Of a stretch of DNA of 64,000 nt, positions 56,755 to 64,000 are shown piece by piece. The notes beneath the pieces were generated by a model, which saw nothing but the letters and a program-made list of their open reading frames with translations, was not told the DNA's origin and did not search any database. Position 1 is the first letter of the stretch. Each line of letters opens with the position of its first letter. The stretch comes from Streptomyces tateyamensis (GTDB taxonomy: Bacteria > Actinomycetota > Actinomycetes > Streptomycetales > Streptomycetaceae), in NCBI RefSeq assembly GCF_003205575.1, contig NZ_PYBW01000045.1:1-64000 (forward strand). The letters run 5' to 3'. The position numbers and the translations under genes were made by a program.

Positions 56755-57720
56755 ATGAGCACGCAAGAACCGATCGCGGACCGCGACGGCACCGCCGCAC
56801 CTTCGGGTACGGACGAGCCGTCGCGGTCCGCGGCCGTTTCCGGGGCGCTCCTGACCGCGGCGCCCGACGAGGCGTCAGCGCCCGGCGAGGCGTCAGCGCC
56901 CGGCGAGGCTTCAACGCCCGGCGAAGGGCCGGCGTCGTCCGGTGAAGCGTCCGCCTCCGACGAAGCCGCGGCGTCCGAAACGGTGCCCAAAGCGGTGTCC
57001 GAGGACGACGCGTCGCCGACCGGTGGCTGGCGGCTGCGCGACCTGGCCAAGCTGGGCGCCCTGTGCGTGCTGGTGCTCCTGCTGCTGAACGCCTTCGTGG
57101 CGCAGCCCTTCGCGGTGCCCTCGGCCTCGATGGAGAACACCCTGCGGCCCGGCGACCGGCTGATCGTCAACAAGCTGGCCTACCAGTTCGGCGGCTCCGT
57201 GCACCGCGGTGACGTGGTGGTCTTCGACGGCACCGACTCCTTCGTGCCCGGCGGCGACAACCCCGGGGGGATCGGCGCCGAGCTGGACAAGCTGGCCGGT
57301 GCGCTGGGCCTGGGCGACGGGGGCGGCACGGTCTTCGTGAAGCGGGTGATCGGGGTCGGCGGGGACCGGGTGACCTACCGGGCCGGTGCGGATGCGCTGA
57401 CCGTCAACGGCGTGCGGCTGGCCGAGTCCGACTACCTGTTCCCGGGTGACGCACCGTCAAGCGTGGGCTTCGACATCCAGGTGCCGCCCGGCGAGCTCTT
57501 CCTGCTCGGTGACCACCGCAGCGCCTCCCGCGACTCGCGCGACCACCTGGGCGACCCGGGCGGCGGCTTCGTGCCGGTGCGCAAGGTGATCGGCCGGGCC
57601 GCGTGGGTGGTCTTCCCGCTGGGGCACTGGCGCTCGCTGGACCGGCCGGCCGGCTTCGCCGCCCTCGCTCCGGCAGGCGCGTCGGCAGGGGGGACCGGTG
57701 GCCGTGGGGACCAGGGGTAG
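56755..57720 (+). CDS. sipW: Type I signal peptidase (first of four)
   Basis: 321-residue membrane-anchored Ser/Lys protease cleaving Sec and Tat signal peptides. A ~90-residue acidic N-terminus includes ASAPGEASAPGEAS-type repeats, then one membrane segment (about 100-118). The nucleophile is Ser125 (VPSASMENTL) and the general base Lys196 (VFVKRVIGVGGD); GDHRSASRDSRDH is box E. First of four adjacent paralogues, as in other streptomycetes. It overlaps the next gene by 23 bp. Confidence 0.95.
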   Translation: MSTQEPIADRDGTAAPSGTDEPSRSAAVSGALLTAAPDEASAPGEASAPGEASTPGEGPASSGEASASDEAAASETVPKAVSEDDASPTGGWRLRDLAKLGALCVLVLLLLNAFVAQPFAVPSASMENTLRPGDRLIVNKLAYQFGGSVHRGDVVVFDGTDSFVPGGDNPGGIGAELDKLAGALGLGDGGGTVFVKRVIGVGGDRVTYRAGADALTVNGVRLAESDYLFPGDAPSSVGFDIQVPPGELFLLGDHRSASRDSRDHLGDPGGGFVPVRKVIGRAAWVVFPLGHWRSLDRPAGFAALAPAGASAGGTGGRGDQG

Positions 57721-58648
57721 GGGCCAGGCCGCCGAGCCGGTGCAACTGGACGAGCCGGTACCGGCCCGCGGCCGGGCCGAGCGCCGGCGCACCGCCAAGC
57801 GCGCGGCCCGGCGCGGCCGGCGCTCGCTGCTGCGCGAACTGCCGATCATCGCGGTGGTCGCGCTGCTGATCGCGCTGGCCCTGAAGACCTTCTTCGTGCA
57901 GGTCTTCGTGATCCCGTCCGGGTCGATGGAGCAGACCATCCAAATCGGCGACCGGGTGCTGGTGGACAAGCTGACGCCGTGGTTCGGCAGTACCCCGCAC
58001 CGCGGCGACGTGGTGGTCTTCAAGGACCCGGGGGGCTGGCTGGAGAACGAGCACCGCACCAGCACCGACGGGCCGCTGGCCCGCGGGGTCAAGGAGGCCT
58101 TCGGTTACGTCGGCCTGCTGCCCTCGGACAACGAGCAGGACCTGATCAAGCGGGTGATCGGGGTCGGCGGCGACACCGTGGTCTGCTGCGATCCGCAGGG
58201 CCGGATCACGGTCAACGGCACCCCGATCGCGGAGCCCTACCTGGCGCCGGGCAACCCGCCCTCGCGCAACCCGTTCCGGGTCACGGTGCCCCAGGGGCGG
58301 TTGTGGGTGATGGGCGACCACCGTGACCTGTCGGCGGACTCGCGGTACCACATGGACCAGCCCGGCGGGGGTACGGTGCCGGTGGAGAACTTGATCGGCC
58401 GGGCCTTCATGATCGCCTGGCCGCTGGGTCGCTGGCAGTCCATCAGCCGACCCGACTATCCGGCCGTCGCCGCCGCGGCGCCCGGTCAATCCGTTGGGCC
58501 TAGGCCGGACCTCTCCCAAGCTTCACTCGTTATGGGGATGTTGGGGGCTTGGCCGGCGGTACGTCGACGCAGGCGCGGGGGTGATCGGGCGTTGGTTCCG
58601 GTTGACCGCCCGGCGTGTGGGAAGACCCGGGTGGGACGCCCGGGGTGA
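57698..58648 (+). CDS. sipX: Type I signal peptidase (second of four)
   Basis: 316 residues: a basic N-terminus (RRRTAKRAARRGRRSL), a membrane segment (about 48-68), nucleophile Ser76 (IPSGSMEQTI), base Lys151 (LIKRVIGVGGDTVV), box D with a VVCCDPQGRITVNG stretch holding two adjacent cysteines, and GDHRDLSADSRYH. The C-terminus is Arg-rich and lacks a clear second membrane segment, unlike the next two. GTG start inside sipW. A 64-bp block is identical to sipZ. Confidence 0.93.
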   Translation: MAVGTRGRGQAAEPVQLDEPVPARGRAERRRTAKRAARRGRRSLLRELPIIAVVALLIALALKTFFVQVFVIPSGSMEQTIQIGDRVLVDKLTPWFGSTPHRGDVVVFKDPGGWLENEHRTSTDGPLARGVKEAFGYVGLLPSDNEQDLIKRVIGVGGDTVVCCDPQGRITVNGTPIAEPYLAPGNPPSRNPFRVTVPQGRLWVMGDHRDLSADSRYHMDQPGGGTVPVENLIGRAFMIAWPLGRWQSISRPDYPAVAAAAPGQSVGPRPDLSQASLVMGMLGAWPAVRRRRRGGDRALVPVDRPACGKTRVGRPG

Positions 58649-58739
58649 TAGAGAAGTGCAGAAGTACCAGGCGCGTTGCCCGCTGTGCGGGACTGATGAG
58701 CGCGGACGGCAGTCGTTCGCACAGCAGGGAGGAGTTGAC

Positions 58740-59714
58740 GTGGGGGATCTGGTGATCGGTGCCCGCGGAGCCGACGAGCCCGAGGGCTCGGGCGGTCGCA
58801 CGGCACAGTCCACCGAGTCCGCCGGCCCCGGGGATCCGGGCGAGGACGGACACGGTCGGGACCACCTGGCGGACGGAGCCGAGCCGCCTGCGGCGGGCCC
58901 CGAGCCGCTGGCGGATGACGAGGGCAGTCGGCGCCCGGTCGAGCGCAAGCAGCGCTCGTTCTGGAAGGAGCTGCCGATCCTGATCGGCATCGCCCTGGTG
59001 CTGGCCCTGGTCATCAAGACCTTCTTCGTGCAGGCCTTCTCCATCCCCTCGGAGTCGATGCAGAACACCCTGCAGGTCGGCGACCGGGTGCTGGTGGACA
59101 AGCTGACGCCCTGGTTCGGCGCCAAGCCGGACCGCGGCGAGGTGGTGGTCTTCCACGACCCGGGCGGCTGGCTCGGTGAGGTGCCCTCTCAGGAGAGCTC
59201 CAACCCGGTGGTCCGCGGCATCCAGGACGTGCTGAGCTTCATCGGCCTGATGCCCTCGGCCAACGAGAAGGACCTGATCAAGCGGGTGGTGGCAGTCGGT
59301 GGCGACACCATCGAGTGCCAGGGCAACGGGCCGTTGAAGGTCAACGGCGTCGCGCTCAACGAGCCGTACGTGTTCGACTCCAACCCGGAGCTCGGCGCCT
59401 GCGGCAACAAGCCGTTCGGGCCGGTCAAGGTCCCCTCGGGCCGGCTCTGGGTGATGGGCGACCACCGCGACGACTCGCTGGACTCGCGCTACCACATGGA
59501 CCAGCCCGGTGGCGGCAGCGTGCCGGTGGACAACGTGGTGGGGCGCGCCTTCGTGGTGGCCTGGCCGCTGAACCACTGGTCGACGCTTCCGGTGCCGTCG
59601 ACGTTCGGCCAGAAGGGCCTGTCGGCCGCGGGCGCGGTGGCGCCTCCGGCGCTGGCCGTGGCCGGGGCGCTGCCGGCTGCCTGGTGGCTGCGCCGCCGGC
59701 GCGAGCAGGTCTGA
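58740..59714 (+). CDS. sipY: Type I signal peptidase (third of four)
   Basis: 324 residues: an acidic disordered N-terminus (about 1-68), a membrane segment (about 80-98), nucleophile Ser106 (IPSESMQNTL), base Lys181 (DLIKRVVAVGGDT), GDHRDDSLDSRYHMDQPGGG and a C-terminal hydrophobic segment before RRRREQV. GTG at 58740 chosen because AGGGAGGAG lies just upstream; an in-frame upstream extension has no ribosome site. Second membrane segment and box sequences resemble sipX. Confidence 0.93.
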   Translation: MGDLVIGARGADEPEGSGGRTAQSTESAGPGDPGEDGHGRDHLADGAEPPAAGPEPLADDEGSRRPVERKQRSFWKELPILIGIALVLALVIKTFFVQAFSIPSESMQNTLQVGDRVLVDKLTPWFGAKPDRGEVVVFHDPGGWLGEVPSQESSNPVVRGIQDVLSFIGLMPSANEKDLIKRVVAVGGDTIECQGNGPLKVNGVALNEPYVFDSNPELGACGNKPFGPVKVPSGRLWVMGDHRDDSLDSRYHMDQPGGGSVPVDNVVGRAFVVAWPLNHWSTLPVPSTFGQKGLSAAGAVAPPALAVAGALPAAWWLRRRREQV

Positions 59715-59753
59715 GGGCGGCGTCGTCCTGACCGGGGCGATGCCGACGGGGCT

Positions 59754-59805
59754 GGTGCCGAGCTGACCGGGACGAGGCGGACCGGGCGGGTGCCGAGCTG
59801 ACCGG
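59754..59805 (+). repeat. 17-bp direct repeat between sipY and sipZ
   Basis: GGTGCCGAGCTGACCGG at 59754-59770 and again at 59789-59805 (35 bp start to start), within a region of further imperfect copies. Confidence 0.8.
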
Positions 59806-59937
59806 TTCGGTGCCGGACGGGCTGGGTCCCGATCCGGTGTAGGGCCTTGCGCGGGCCGTGGTACCGACGAGTAATCTGCTCGGACGTGCCACGGCCCGCT
59901 GCCGTGTCCGGCCCCTCGCCTCCCTGGACGGTCCCCG

Positions 59938-60768
59938 ATGAGCAGCCTCGCCGACGAAGCACCCGGCCCCGCCGCTGCCCCGGCCGCGCCCGCCCCCGCG
60001 CCGCGCAGCCGCCGGCTCTGGGGAGTACTGCAGGGGATCGCGCTGACGGTGGGCCTGGTCCTGCTGGTCGGCGGCTTCGTGCTGACCGCCGTCGAGTACC
60101 GGCCCAGCTTCGTGCCGACCGCCTCGATGTCGCCGACGATCGCCGCCGGAGACACCGTGCTGGTCCACCCACTGGGCAAGGCGGCGGTAGGGCGCGGGGA
60201 CATCGTGGTCTTCAAGGACCCGCAGTGGGGAGACGAGACCCTGGTCAAGCGGGTGATCGGGGTCGGCGGCGACACCGTGGTCTGCTGCGATCCGCAGGGC
60301 CGGATCACCGTCAACGGGGTGCCGGTGACCGAGCCGTACCTGGCCGACGGGCTGCTCACGGCCCAGCCGTCCGGGAGCGCCGGGGACGCCGGGGGCAGCC
60401 TTGCGGGCGTCGCGCAGCAGCAACTGCACCAGACCTTCAACGCCCAGGTGCCGGCGGGCCGGCTGTTCGTGCTGGGCGACAACCGGCTCGGCTCGCTGGA
60501 CTCCCGGGTGCACCTGGACCAGTTGGCCGGCAGCATCCCGGTCGACGGGGTGTCGGGGCGGGTGGCGGCGACCGTCTGGCCGTTCGGGCACTGGCGGACG
60601 GCGTCGCGCACGACGGCCTTCGACGCCCTGCCCGGGCCGGCCGCGGGGCAGCCCGGGCCGCTGATGCCGCTGATCTGGGCGATGCTGGCGGGGACCGCGG
60701 TGATCGTGCTGGTCTCGCTCACCACGCCGGCAGCGGCGGTGGTGCGGTGGGCGCGGCGGCGGCGCTGA
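59938..60768 (+). CDS. sipZ: Type I signal peptidase (fourth of four)
   Basis: 276 residues, the most divergent of the set: nucleophile Ser63 (VPTASMSPTI), base Lys104 (TLVKRVIGVGGD), box E GDNRLGSLDSRVH, and a C-terminal membrane segment (about 240-262) followed by RWARRRR, giving two anchors. The region after Lys104 shares with sipX the CysCys-containing motif and 64 identical bases. ATG at 59938, separated from sipY by 223 bp that contain a direct repeat. Confidence 0.93.
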   Translation: MSSLADEAPGPAAAPAAPAPAPRSRRLWGVLQGIALTVGLVLLVGGFVLTAVEYRPSFVPTASMSPTIAAGDTVLVHPLGKAAVGRGDIVVFKDPQWGDETLVKRVIGVGGDTVVCCDPQGRITVNGVPVTEPYLADGLLTAQPSGSAGDAGGSLAGVAQQQLHQTFNAQVPAGRLFVLGDNRLGSLDSRVHLDQLAGSIPVDGVSGRVAATVWPFGHWRTASRTTAFDALPGPAAGQPGPLMPLIWAMLAGTAVIVLVSLTTPAAAVVRWARRRR

Positions 60769-60798
60769 CCCTCCGGGGACACCGGCGGGGCTGAGCGT

Positions 60799-60825
60799 CC
60801 TCCGGGGCCTCCGGGGCCTCCGGGG
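60799..60825 (+). repeat. Three tandem 9-bp repeats
   Basis: CCTCCGGGG three times without interruption (60799-60807, 60808-60816, 60817-60825) between sipZ and the Nudix gene. Confidence 0.85.
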
Positions 60826-60878
60826 CTGAGTGGCCGGGCCACCGGGGGCCGAGCGGTGCGGGACCAGTGGAGGTGGCG

Positions 60879-61382
60879 GTGACCGGACCCGAGGTGCGGC
60901 GGCGCAGGGCAGCCCGGGTGCTGCTGCTGGACGCGGCCGACCGGGTGCTGCTGTTGCGCGGGTCGGACCCGGCCGACCCGTCCCGGACCTGGTGGTTCGC
61001 GCCCGGCGGCGGGCTGGAACCGGGGGAGGAGCCGCGGGCGGCCGCGCTGCGCGAACTGGCCGAGGAGACCGGGCTGACCGGGATCGAGCTGGGCCCGCAG
61101 GTGGCCGAGGAGGTGGCGGTCTTCACGTTCGACGGGCACCCGTACGAGCAGTGGCAGGTGTTCTTCCTGGCCCGCACCGGGCAGGCGCCCGCTACGGCCG
61201 ACATGGACAGCTCCGGCAGCGCTCCCGAGGAGCGCGAGCACCTGCTGGAAGCGCGCTGGTGGACCCTGGCCGAGCTGGCCGGGGCGGCCGGCGCCGAGGA
61301 GCCGGTCTACCCCGAGGGGCTGGCCCGGCTGCTGGCCCGGTTGGCCGCCGAGCGGGTGCCGCCCCGGGCAAGCGCGCGATAA
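60879..61382 (+). CDS. Nudix hydrolase
   Basis: 167 residues. The Nudix box reads GGGLEPGEEPRAAALRELAE and continues through ETGL, matching Gx5Ex7REUxEExGU, with VLLLDAADRVLLLRG before it. It hydrolyses a nucleoside-diphosphate-linked substrate; which one cannot be told. GTG at 60879 preferred over 60867 because GGAGG (60869-60873) is 5 nt before it and would lie inside the longer reading. Confidence 0.9.
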   Translation: MTGPEVRRRRAARVLLLDAADRVLLLRGSDPADPSRTWWFAPGGGLEPGEEPRAAALRELAEETGLTGIELGPQVAEEVAVFTFDGHPYEQWQVFFLARTGQAPATADMDSSGSAPEEREHLLEARWWTLAELAGAAGAEEPVYPEGLARLLARLAAERVPPRASAR

Positions 61383-61448
61383 CGCTCTGCGAGGAGGTGC
61401 CGTGGTCCACAATGGGGATGGACCTGACGGAGCTGAGGGGACGCCTGG

Positions 61449-61775
61449 ATGAGTGCGGAAGATCTCGAAAAGTACGAGACCGAGATGGAGCTCAAGCTCT
61501 ACCGGGAGTACAAGGACGTCGTCGGGCTGTTCAAGTACGTGATCGAGACCGAGCGCCGGTTCTACCTCACCAATGACTACGAGCTGCAGGTGCACTCGGT
61601 GCAGGGCGAGGTGTTCTTCGAGGTCTCGATGGCCGACGCGTGGGTCTGGGACATGTACCGGCCGGCCCGGTTCGTCCGCAAGGTGCGGGTGCTGACCTTC
61701 AAGGACGTGAACATCGAGGAGCTCGCGAAGAGCGACCTGGAGCTGCCGTCGGACGAGGCGGGGTTCGGGAGCTGA
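61449..61775 (+). CDS. DUF2469 family protein
   Basis: 108-residue actinobacterial conserved protein: MSAEDLEKYETEMELKLYRE, FKYVIETERRFYLTNDYELQ and FFEVSMADAWVWDMYRPARF. It has no known function but is nearly invariant and sits between the signal peptidases and yraN in many actinobacteria. ATG with GAGGGG upstream. Confidence 0.95.
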   Translation: MSAEDLEKYETEMELKLYREYKDVVGLFKYVIETERRFYLTNDYELQVHSVQGEVFFEVSMADAWVWDMYRPARFVRKVRVLTFKDVNIEELAKSDLELPSDEAGFGS

Positions 61776-61808
61776 CGCGGCGTCGGGCCCTGGGGTGCGT
61801 GCGTCCTC

Positions 61809-61973
61809 CGGGGTTCGCTGCTCGCGATTCGCCTGCTGGCGGTGCGCCCTTCCGGCGGTTCGACCTCCGGCGTTCGGGTGTCCGGCGTTCTGGCCGCCGG
61901 CGTTCCGGTTTCCCGCGTTCTGACTTCTGGCGGCCTGGCTTTCGGCGTTCCGGTTTCCCGCGTTCTGACTTCC
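61809..61973 (+). repeat. 15-bp degenerate tandem repeat, 11 units
   Basis: Units start every 15 bp from 61809 to 61959; consensus GGCGTTCYGGYTTCC. Units at 61899 and 61914 are repeated almost exactly at 61944 and 61959 (29 of 30 bases), so there is a 45-bp higher-order period. The array is T- and C-rich on the plus strand and ends just before two DnaA boxes. Confidence 0.85.
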
Positions 61974-61977
61974 TGTG

Positions 61978-62004
61978 CTGTCCACAGGCCCCGGGTTGTC
62001 CACA
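61978..62004 (+). promoter_or_regulatory. Two tandem DnaA boxes
   Basis: CTGTCCACA (61978-61986) and TTGTCCACA (61996-62004), same orientation, 18 bp apart start to start. TTGTCCACA is the preferred Streptomyces DnaA box. They lie 67 bp upstream of yraN. Confidence 0.65.
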
Positions 62005-62070
62005 GGTTCCGGGCTGCTGATGGTGCGTCGGGCCCCGGCGCGGCAACCTCCGTGACCGGAGGTGATCGCG

Positions 62071-62493
62071 GTGCAGAACGCACAGCAGGCCCTCGGCCGG
62101 TACGGCGAGGAGGTGGCCGTCCGCCGACTCGGGCAGGACGGGCTGCGGGTCCTGGAGCGCAACTGGCGCTGTACCCAGGGAGAGCTGGACATCGTCGCCC
62201 TGGACGGGGACACGGTGGCCGTCTGCGAGGTCAAGACCAGGTCCGAGGGGTCCTTCCAGCAGCCCGCCGAGGCGCTGGGGCCGGTCAAGGCCGAGCGGTT
62301 GCGTGTCCTGGCGGAGCGCTGGCTGGCCGAGCGCTGGCCGGCGCACTTCGCCCGGCTTGCCGGGCTGCCGGGTGGGGCCGCGGGCGAGCGCGCCGCGGTG
62401 CTGCCGCCCGGCGGGGTGCGGATCGACCTGGTCTCGGTGGTCCGCCCGCCGACCGGTGCCGCCCAGGTGGAGCACCTGCGGGGGGTGGTCTGA
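62071..62493 (+). CDS. yraN: UPF0102/YraN family putative nuclease
   Basis: 140 residues with a PD-(D/E)xK-type core: [20 protein letters not shown] supplies E38/D40 and the E53-x-K55 pair. YraN proteins resemble Holliday-junction-resolvase-like nucleases; their role is unproven. A GTG at 62071 has GGAGG 8 nt upstream and is preferred over 62062. Stop-to-start contact with comM suggests an operon linked to DNA uptake or recombination. Confidence 0.92.
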   Translation: MQNAQQALGRYGEEVAVRRLGQDGLRVLERNWRCTQGELDIVALDGDTVAVCEVKTRSEGSFQQPAEALGPVKAERLRVLAERWLAERWPAHFARLAGLPGGAAGERAAVLPPGGVRIDLVSVVRPPTGAAQVEHLRGVV

Positions 62494-64000
62494 GTGGCCT
62501 TCGCCCGGACGTGCTCGGTGGCCCTGCTCGGGGTGGACGGTGTGGTGGTCGAGGTGCAGGCCGACCTCGAGCCGGGGGTGGCGGCCTTCACCCTGGTGGG
62601 CTTGCCGGACAAGGCGCTCAGCGAGGCCCGGGACCGGGTGCGGGCCGCGGTCTCCAACAGCGGCGAGGCCTGGCCGCAGCGCAAGCTCACCGTCGGGCTC
62701 AGCCCCGCCTCGGTGCCCAAGAGCGGCAGCGGTTTCGATCTCGCGGTGGCCTGCGCGGTGCTCGCGGCGGCCGAGCGGCTGCCGCCGCCTGCCATCGCCG
62801 ACCTGCTGATCATCGGGGAGCTGGGGCTGGACGGCCGGGTCCGCCCGGTCCGCGGGGTGCTGCCCTCGGTGCTGGCGGCGGCCGAGAGCGGGTTCCGCCG
62901 GGTGGTGGTGGCCGAGCAGACGGCGGCCGAGGCGGCCCTGGTACCGGGCGTCTCGGTCCTCGGCGTGCGCAGCCTGCGCCAGCTGATCGCGGTGCTCACC
63001 GACGCGCCGGTGCCCGAGGAGCCGCCCGACCCGATGTCCGGTACGCCCGATCCGCTGATGGCGGGCCTGCTGCTGCCGGGCACCGCGGTGCGCCGGCCCG
63101 GGGCCGACCCGGAGTTCGGTCCCGACCTGGCGGACGTGGCCGGCCAGCACGAGGCCCGGGTGGCGCTGGAGATCGCGGCGGCCGGCGGCCACCACCTGTA
63201 CCTCAAGGGGCCGCCCGGAGCCGGCAAGACGATGCTCGCCGAGCGGCTGCCCGGGCTGCTGCCGCCGCTGACCAGGACCGAGGCGCTGGAGGTGACGGCG
63301 GTGCACTCGGTGGCGGGCCTGCTGCCGCCGGGCCGCCCGTTGGTCAACCTGCCGCCCTACTGCGCCCCGCACCACTCGACCACGATGCCCGCCATCATCG
63401 GCGGCGGCAGCGGCCTGCCGCGCCCCGGCGCGGTCTCGCTGGCCCACCGCGGCGTGCTCTTCCTGGACGAGGCGCCGGAATTCCCGGTCCGGGTGCTGGA
63501 CGCGTTGCGCCAGCCGTTGGAGTCGGGCGAGGTCGTGGTAGCCCGCTCGGCGGGGTCGCTGCGGCTGCCCGCCAACTTCCTGCTCTGCCTGGCGGCCAAC
63601 CCCTGTCCGTGCGGGCGGTACTCGCGGCGCGGTGAGGGGTGCGACTGCACCCCGGTGATGGTGAGCCGGTACCAGGGGCGGCTGTCCGGGCCGTTGCTGG
63701 ACCGGGTGGACCTGCGGGTCCAGGTGGAGCCGGTGACCAGGGCGGAGCTGCTGGAGCGGGACCGGCACGCCGAGCGGACGGAGGTGGTGGCCGAGCGGGT
63801 GCGGCTGGCCCGGGACCGGGCCGCCGCGCGGTTCGCCGGGACGCCGTGGCGGACCAACGCCCAGGTGCCCGGGCGGGAGCTGCGCTCGCGTTGGCGGCCG
63901 GAGCCCGCCGCGCTGGCGGAGGCGGAGCGGGAGATGGAGCGTGGGCTGCTCACCGCGCGCGGGTTGGACCGGGTGCTGCGGGTCGCCTGGACGGTGGCCG
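62494..64000 (+). CDS. Mg-chelatase-like AAA+ protein ComM/YifB (partial)
   Basis: 502 codons seen; the 3' end is beyond the window. Opening VAFARTCSVALLGVDGVVVE, N-terminal Lon-like domain with SPASVPKSGSGFDLAVA, Walker A GPPGAGKTML at 239-248, FLDEAPEFPVRVLDALRQPL (Walker B region) and a cysteine cluster NPCPCGRYSRRGEGCDC. ComM is a helicase for branch migration in natural transformation in other bacteria. GTG overlapping the yraN stop region. Confidence 0.95.
   Translation, partial: MAFARTCSVALLGVDGVVVEVQADLEPGVAAFTLVGLPDKALSEARDRVRAAVSNSGEAWPQRKLTVGLSPASVPKSGSGFDLAVACAVLAAAERLPPPAIADLLIIGELGLDGRVRPVRGVLPSVLAAAESGFRRVVVAEQTAAEAALVPGVSVLGVRSLRQLIAVLTDAPVPEEPPDPMSGTPDPLMAGLLLPGTAVRRPGADPEFGPDLADVAGQHEARVALEIAAAGGHHLYLKGPPGAGKTMLAERLPGLLPPLTRTEALEVTAVHSVAGLLPPGRPLVNLPPYCAPHHSTTMPAIIGGGSGLPRPGAVSLAHRGVLFLDEAPEFPVRVLDALRQPLESGEVVVARSAGSLRLPANFLLCLAANPCPCGRYSRRGEGCDCTPVMVSRYQGRLSGPLLDRVDLRVQVEPVTRAELLERDRHAERTEVVAERVRLARDRAAARFAGTPWRTNAQVPGRELRSRWRPEPAALAEAEREMERGLLTARGLDRVLRVAWTVA

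Noticed and set aside
58494..58739. N-terminal extension of the third signal peptidase containing CPLCG and other cysteines.
   Set aside because: It overlaps the end of sipX, lacks a ribosome site, and a strong AGGGAGGAG directly precedes the GTG at 58740.

Overview
This is about 64 kb of very GC-rich DNA with strong G/C bias at third codon positions, many GTG starts, bald-type differentiation genes (ndgR, nsdA), a histone-like HupS protein with a lysine tail, and a gene order that matches, from memory, the S. coelicolor SCO5543-SCO5603 neighbourhood. The host is therefore a streptomycete: Streptomyces or a close relative such as Kitasatospora or Streptacidiphilus. The sequence alone does not settle the genus. 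Almost everything is conserved chromosomal core. I see no prophage, plasmid backbone, intact insertion sequence, CRISPR array or biosynthetic cluster.

Layout. 0-4 kb: minus-strand conservon (cvnA sensor-like kinase and the first codons of cvnB). 4.3-5.6 kb: a small repeat-containing protein behind a Crp-like palindrome, then a fumarylacetoacetate-hydrolase-family enzyme. 5.5-7.9 kb: gltX followed by a Gln-Glu-Glu-Glu-Gln tRNA array. 8-11 kb: ndgR divergent from leuCD. 11-16.5 kb: hupS, cofC, plsC-like acyltransferase, gpsA, ddl. 16.5-20.2 kb: thiL-pfkA-thiD, ending tail-to-tail with rpmB. 20.4-30.2 kb: fakA-like gene, recG, rsmD, coaD, a DivIVA-like coiled-coil protein, yceD-rpmF-rnc-mutM. 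30.2-35.1 kb: less conserved envelope genes (membrane protein, LCP glycopolymer transferase, a glycine-rich TPM-type protein). 35.1-42 kb: acyP, a small coiled-coil protein, smc, ftsY, a primase/polymerase-domain protein. 42.3-48.2 kb: nsdA and the nitrogen cluster amtB-glnK-glnD. 48.3-53.8 kb: ffh, a GNAT enzyme, a methyltransferase, a short eukaryote/archaea-type proS, a SprT-like metalloprotein. 54-64 kb: rpsP-khpA-rimM-trmD-rplS, four type I signal peptidases, a Nudix enzyme, DUF2469, yraN and the start of comM/yifB.

The genes fall into working groups: tRNA-Glu/Gln supply beside the single glutamyl-tRNA synthetase; leucine synthesis with its regulator; nitrogen sensing (transporter, PII, PII-modifying enzyme) with two GlnR-like half-sites; protein export (ffh, ftsY, four signal peptidases); and ribosome and tRNA maturation (rimM, trmD, rsmD, rnc).

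The observations I would look at first are: (i) an 11-unit, 15-bp degenerate tandem repeat ending in two DnaA boxes between DUF2469 and yraN; (ii) a 64-bp identical block shared by two signal peptidase paralogues, suggesting gene conversion; (iii) two intergenic regions made of serial stem-loops (35.45-35.71 and 52.91-53.18 kb); (iv) a full-consensus Crp-type palindrome upstream of an unrecognised small repeat protein; (v) many genes carrying a -10 element 6-7 nt before the start codon, the sign of leaderless mRNAs; and (vi) a possible leader switch before rplS.
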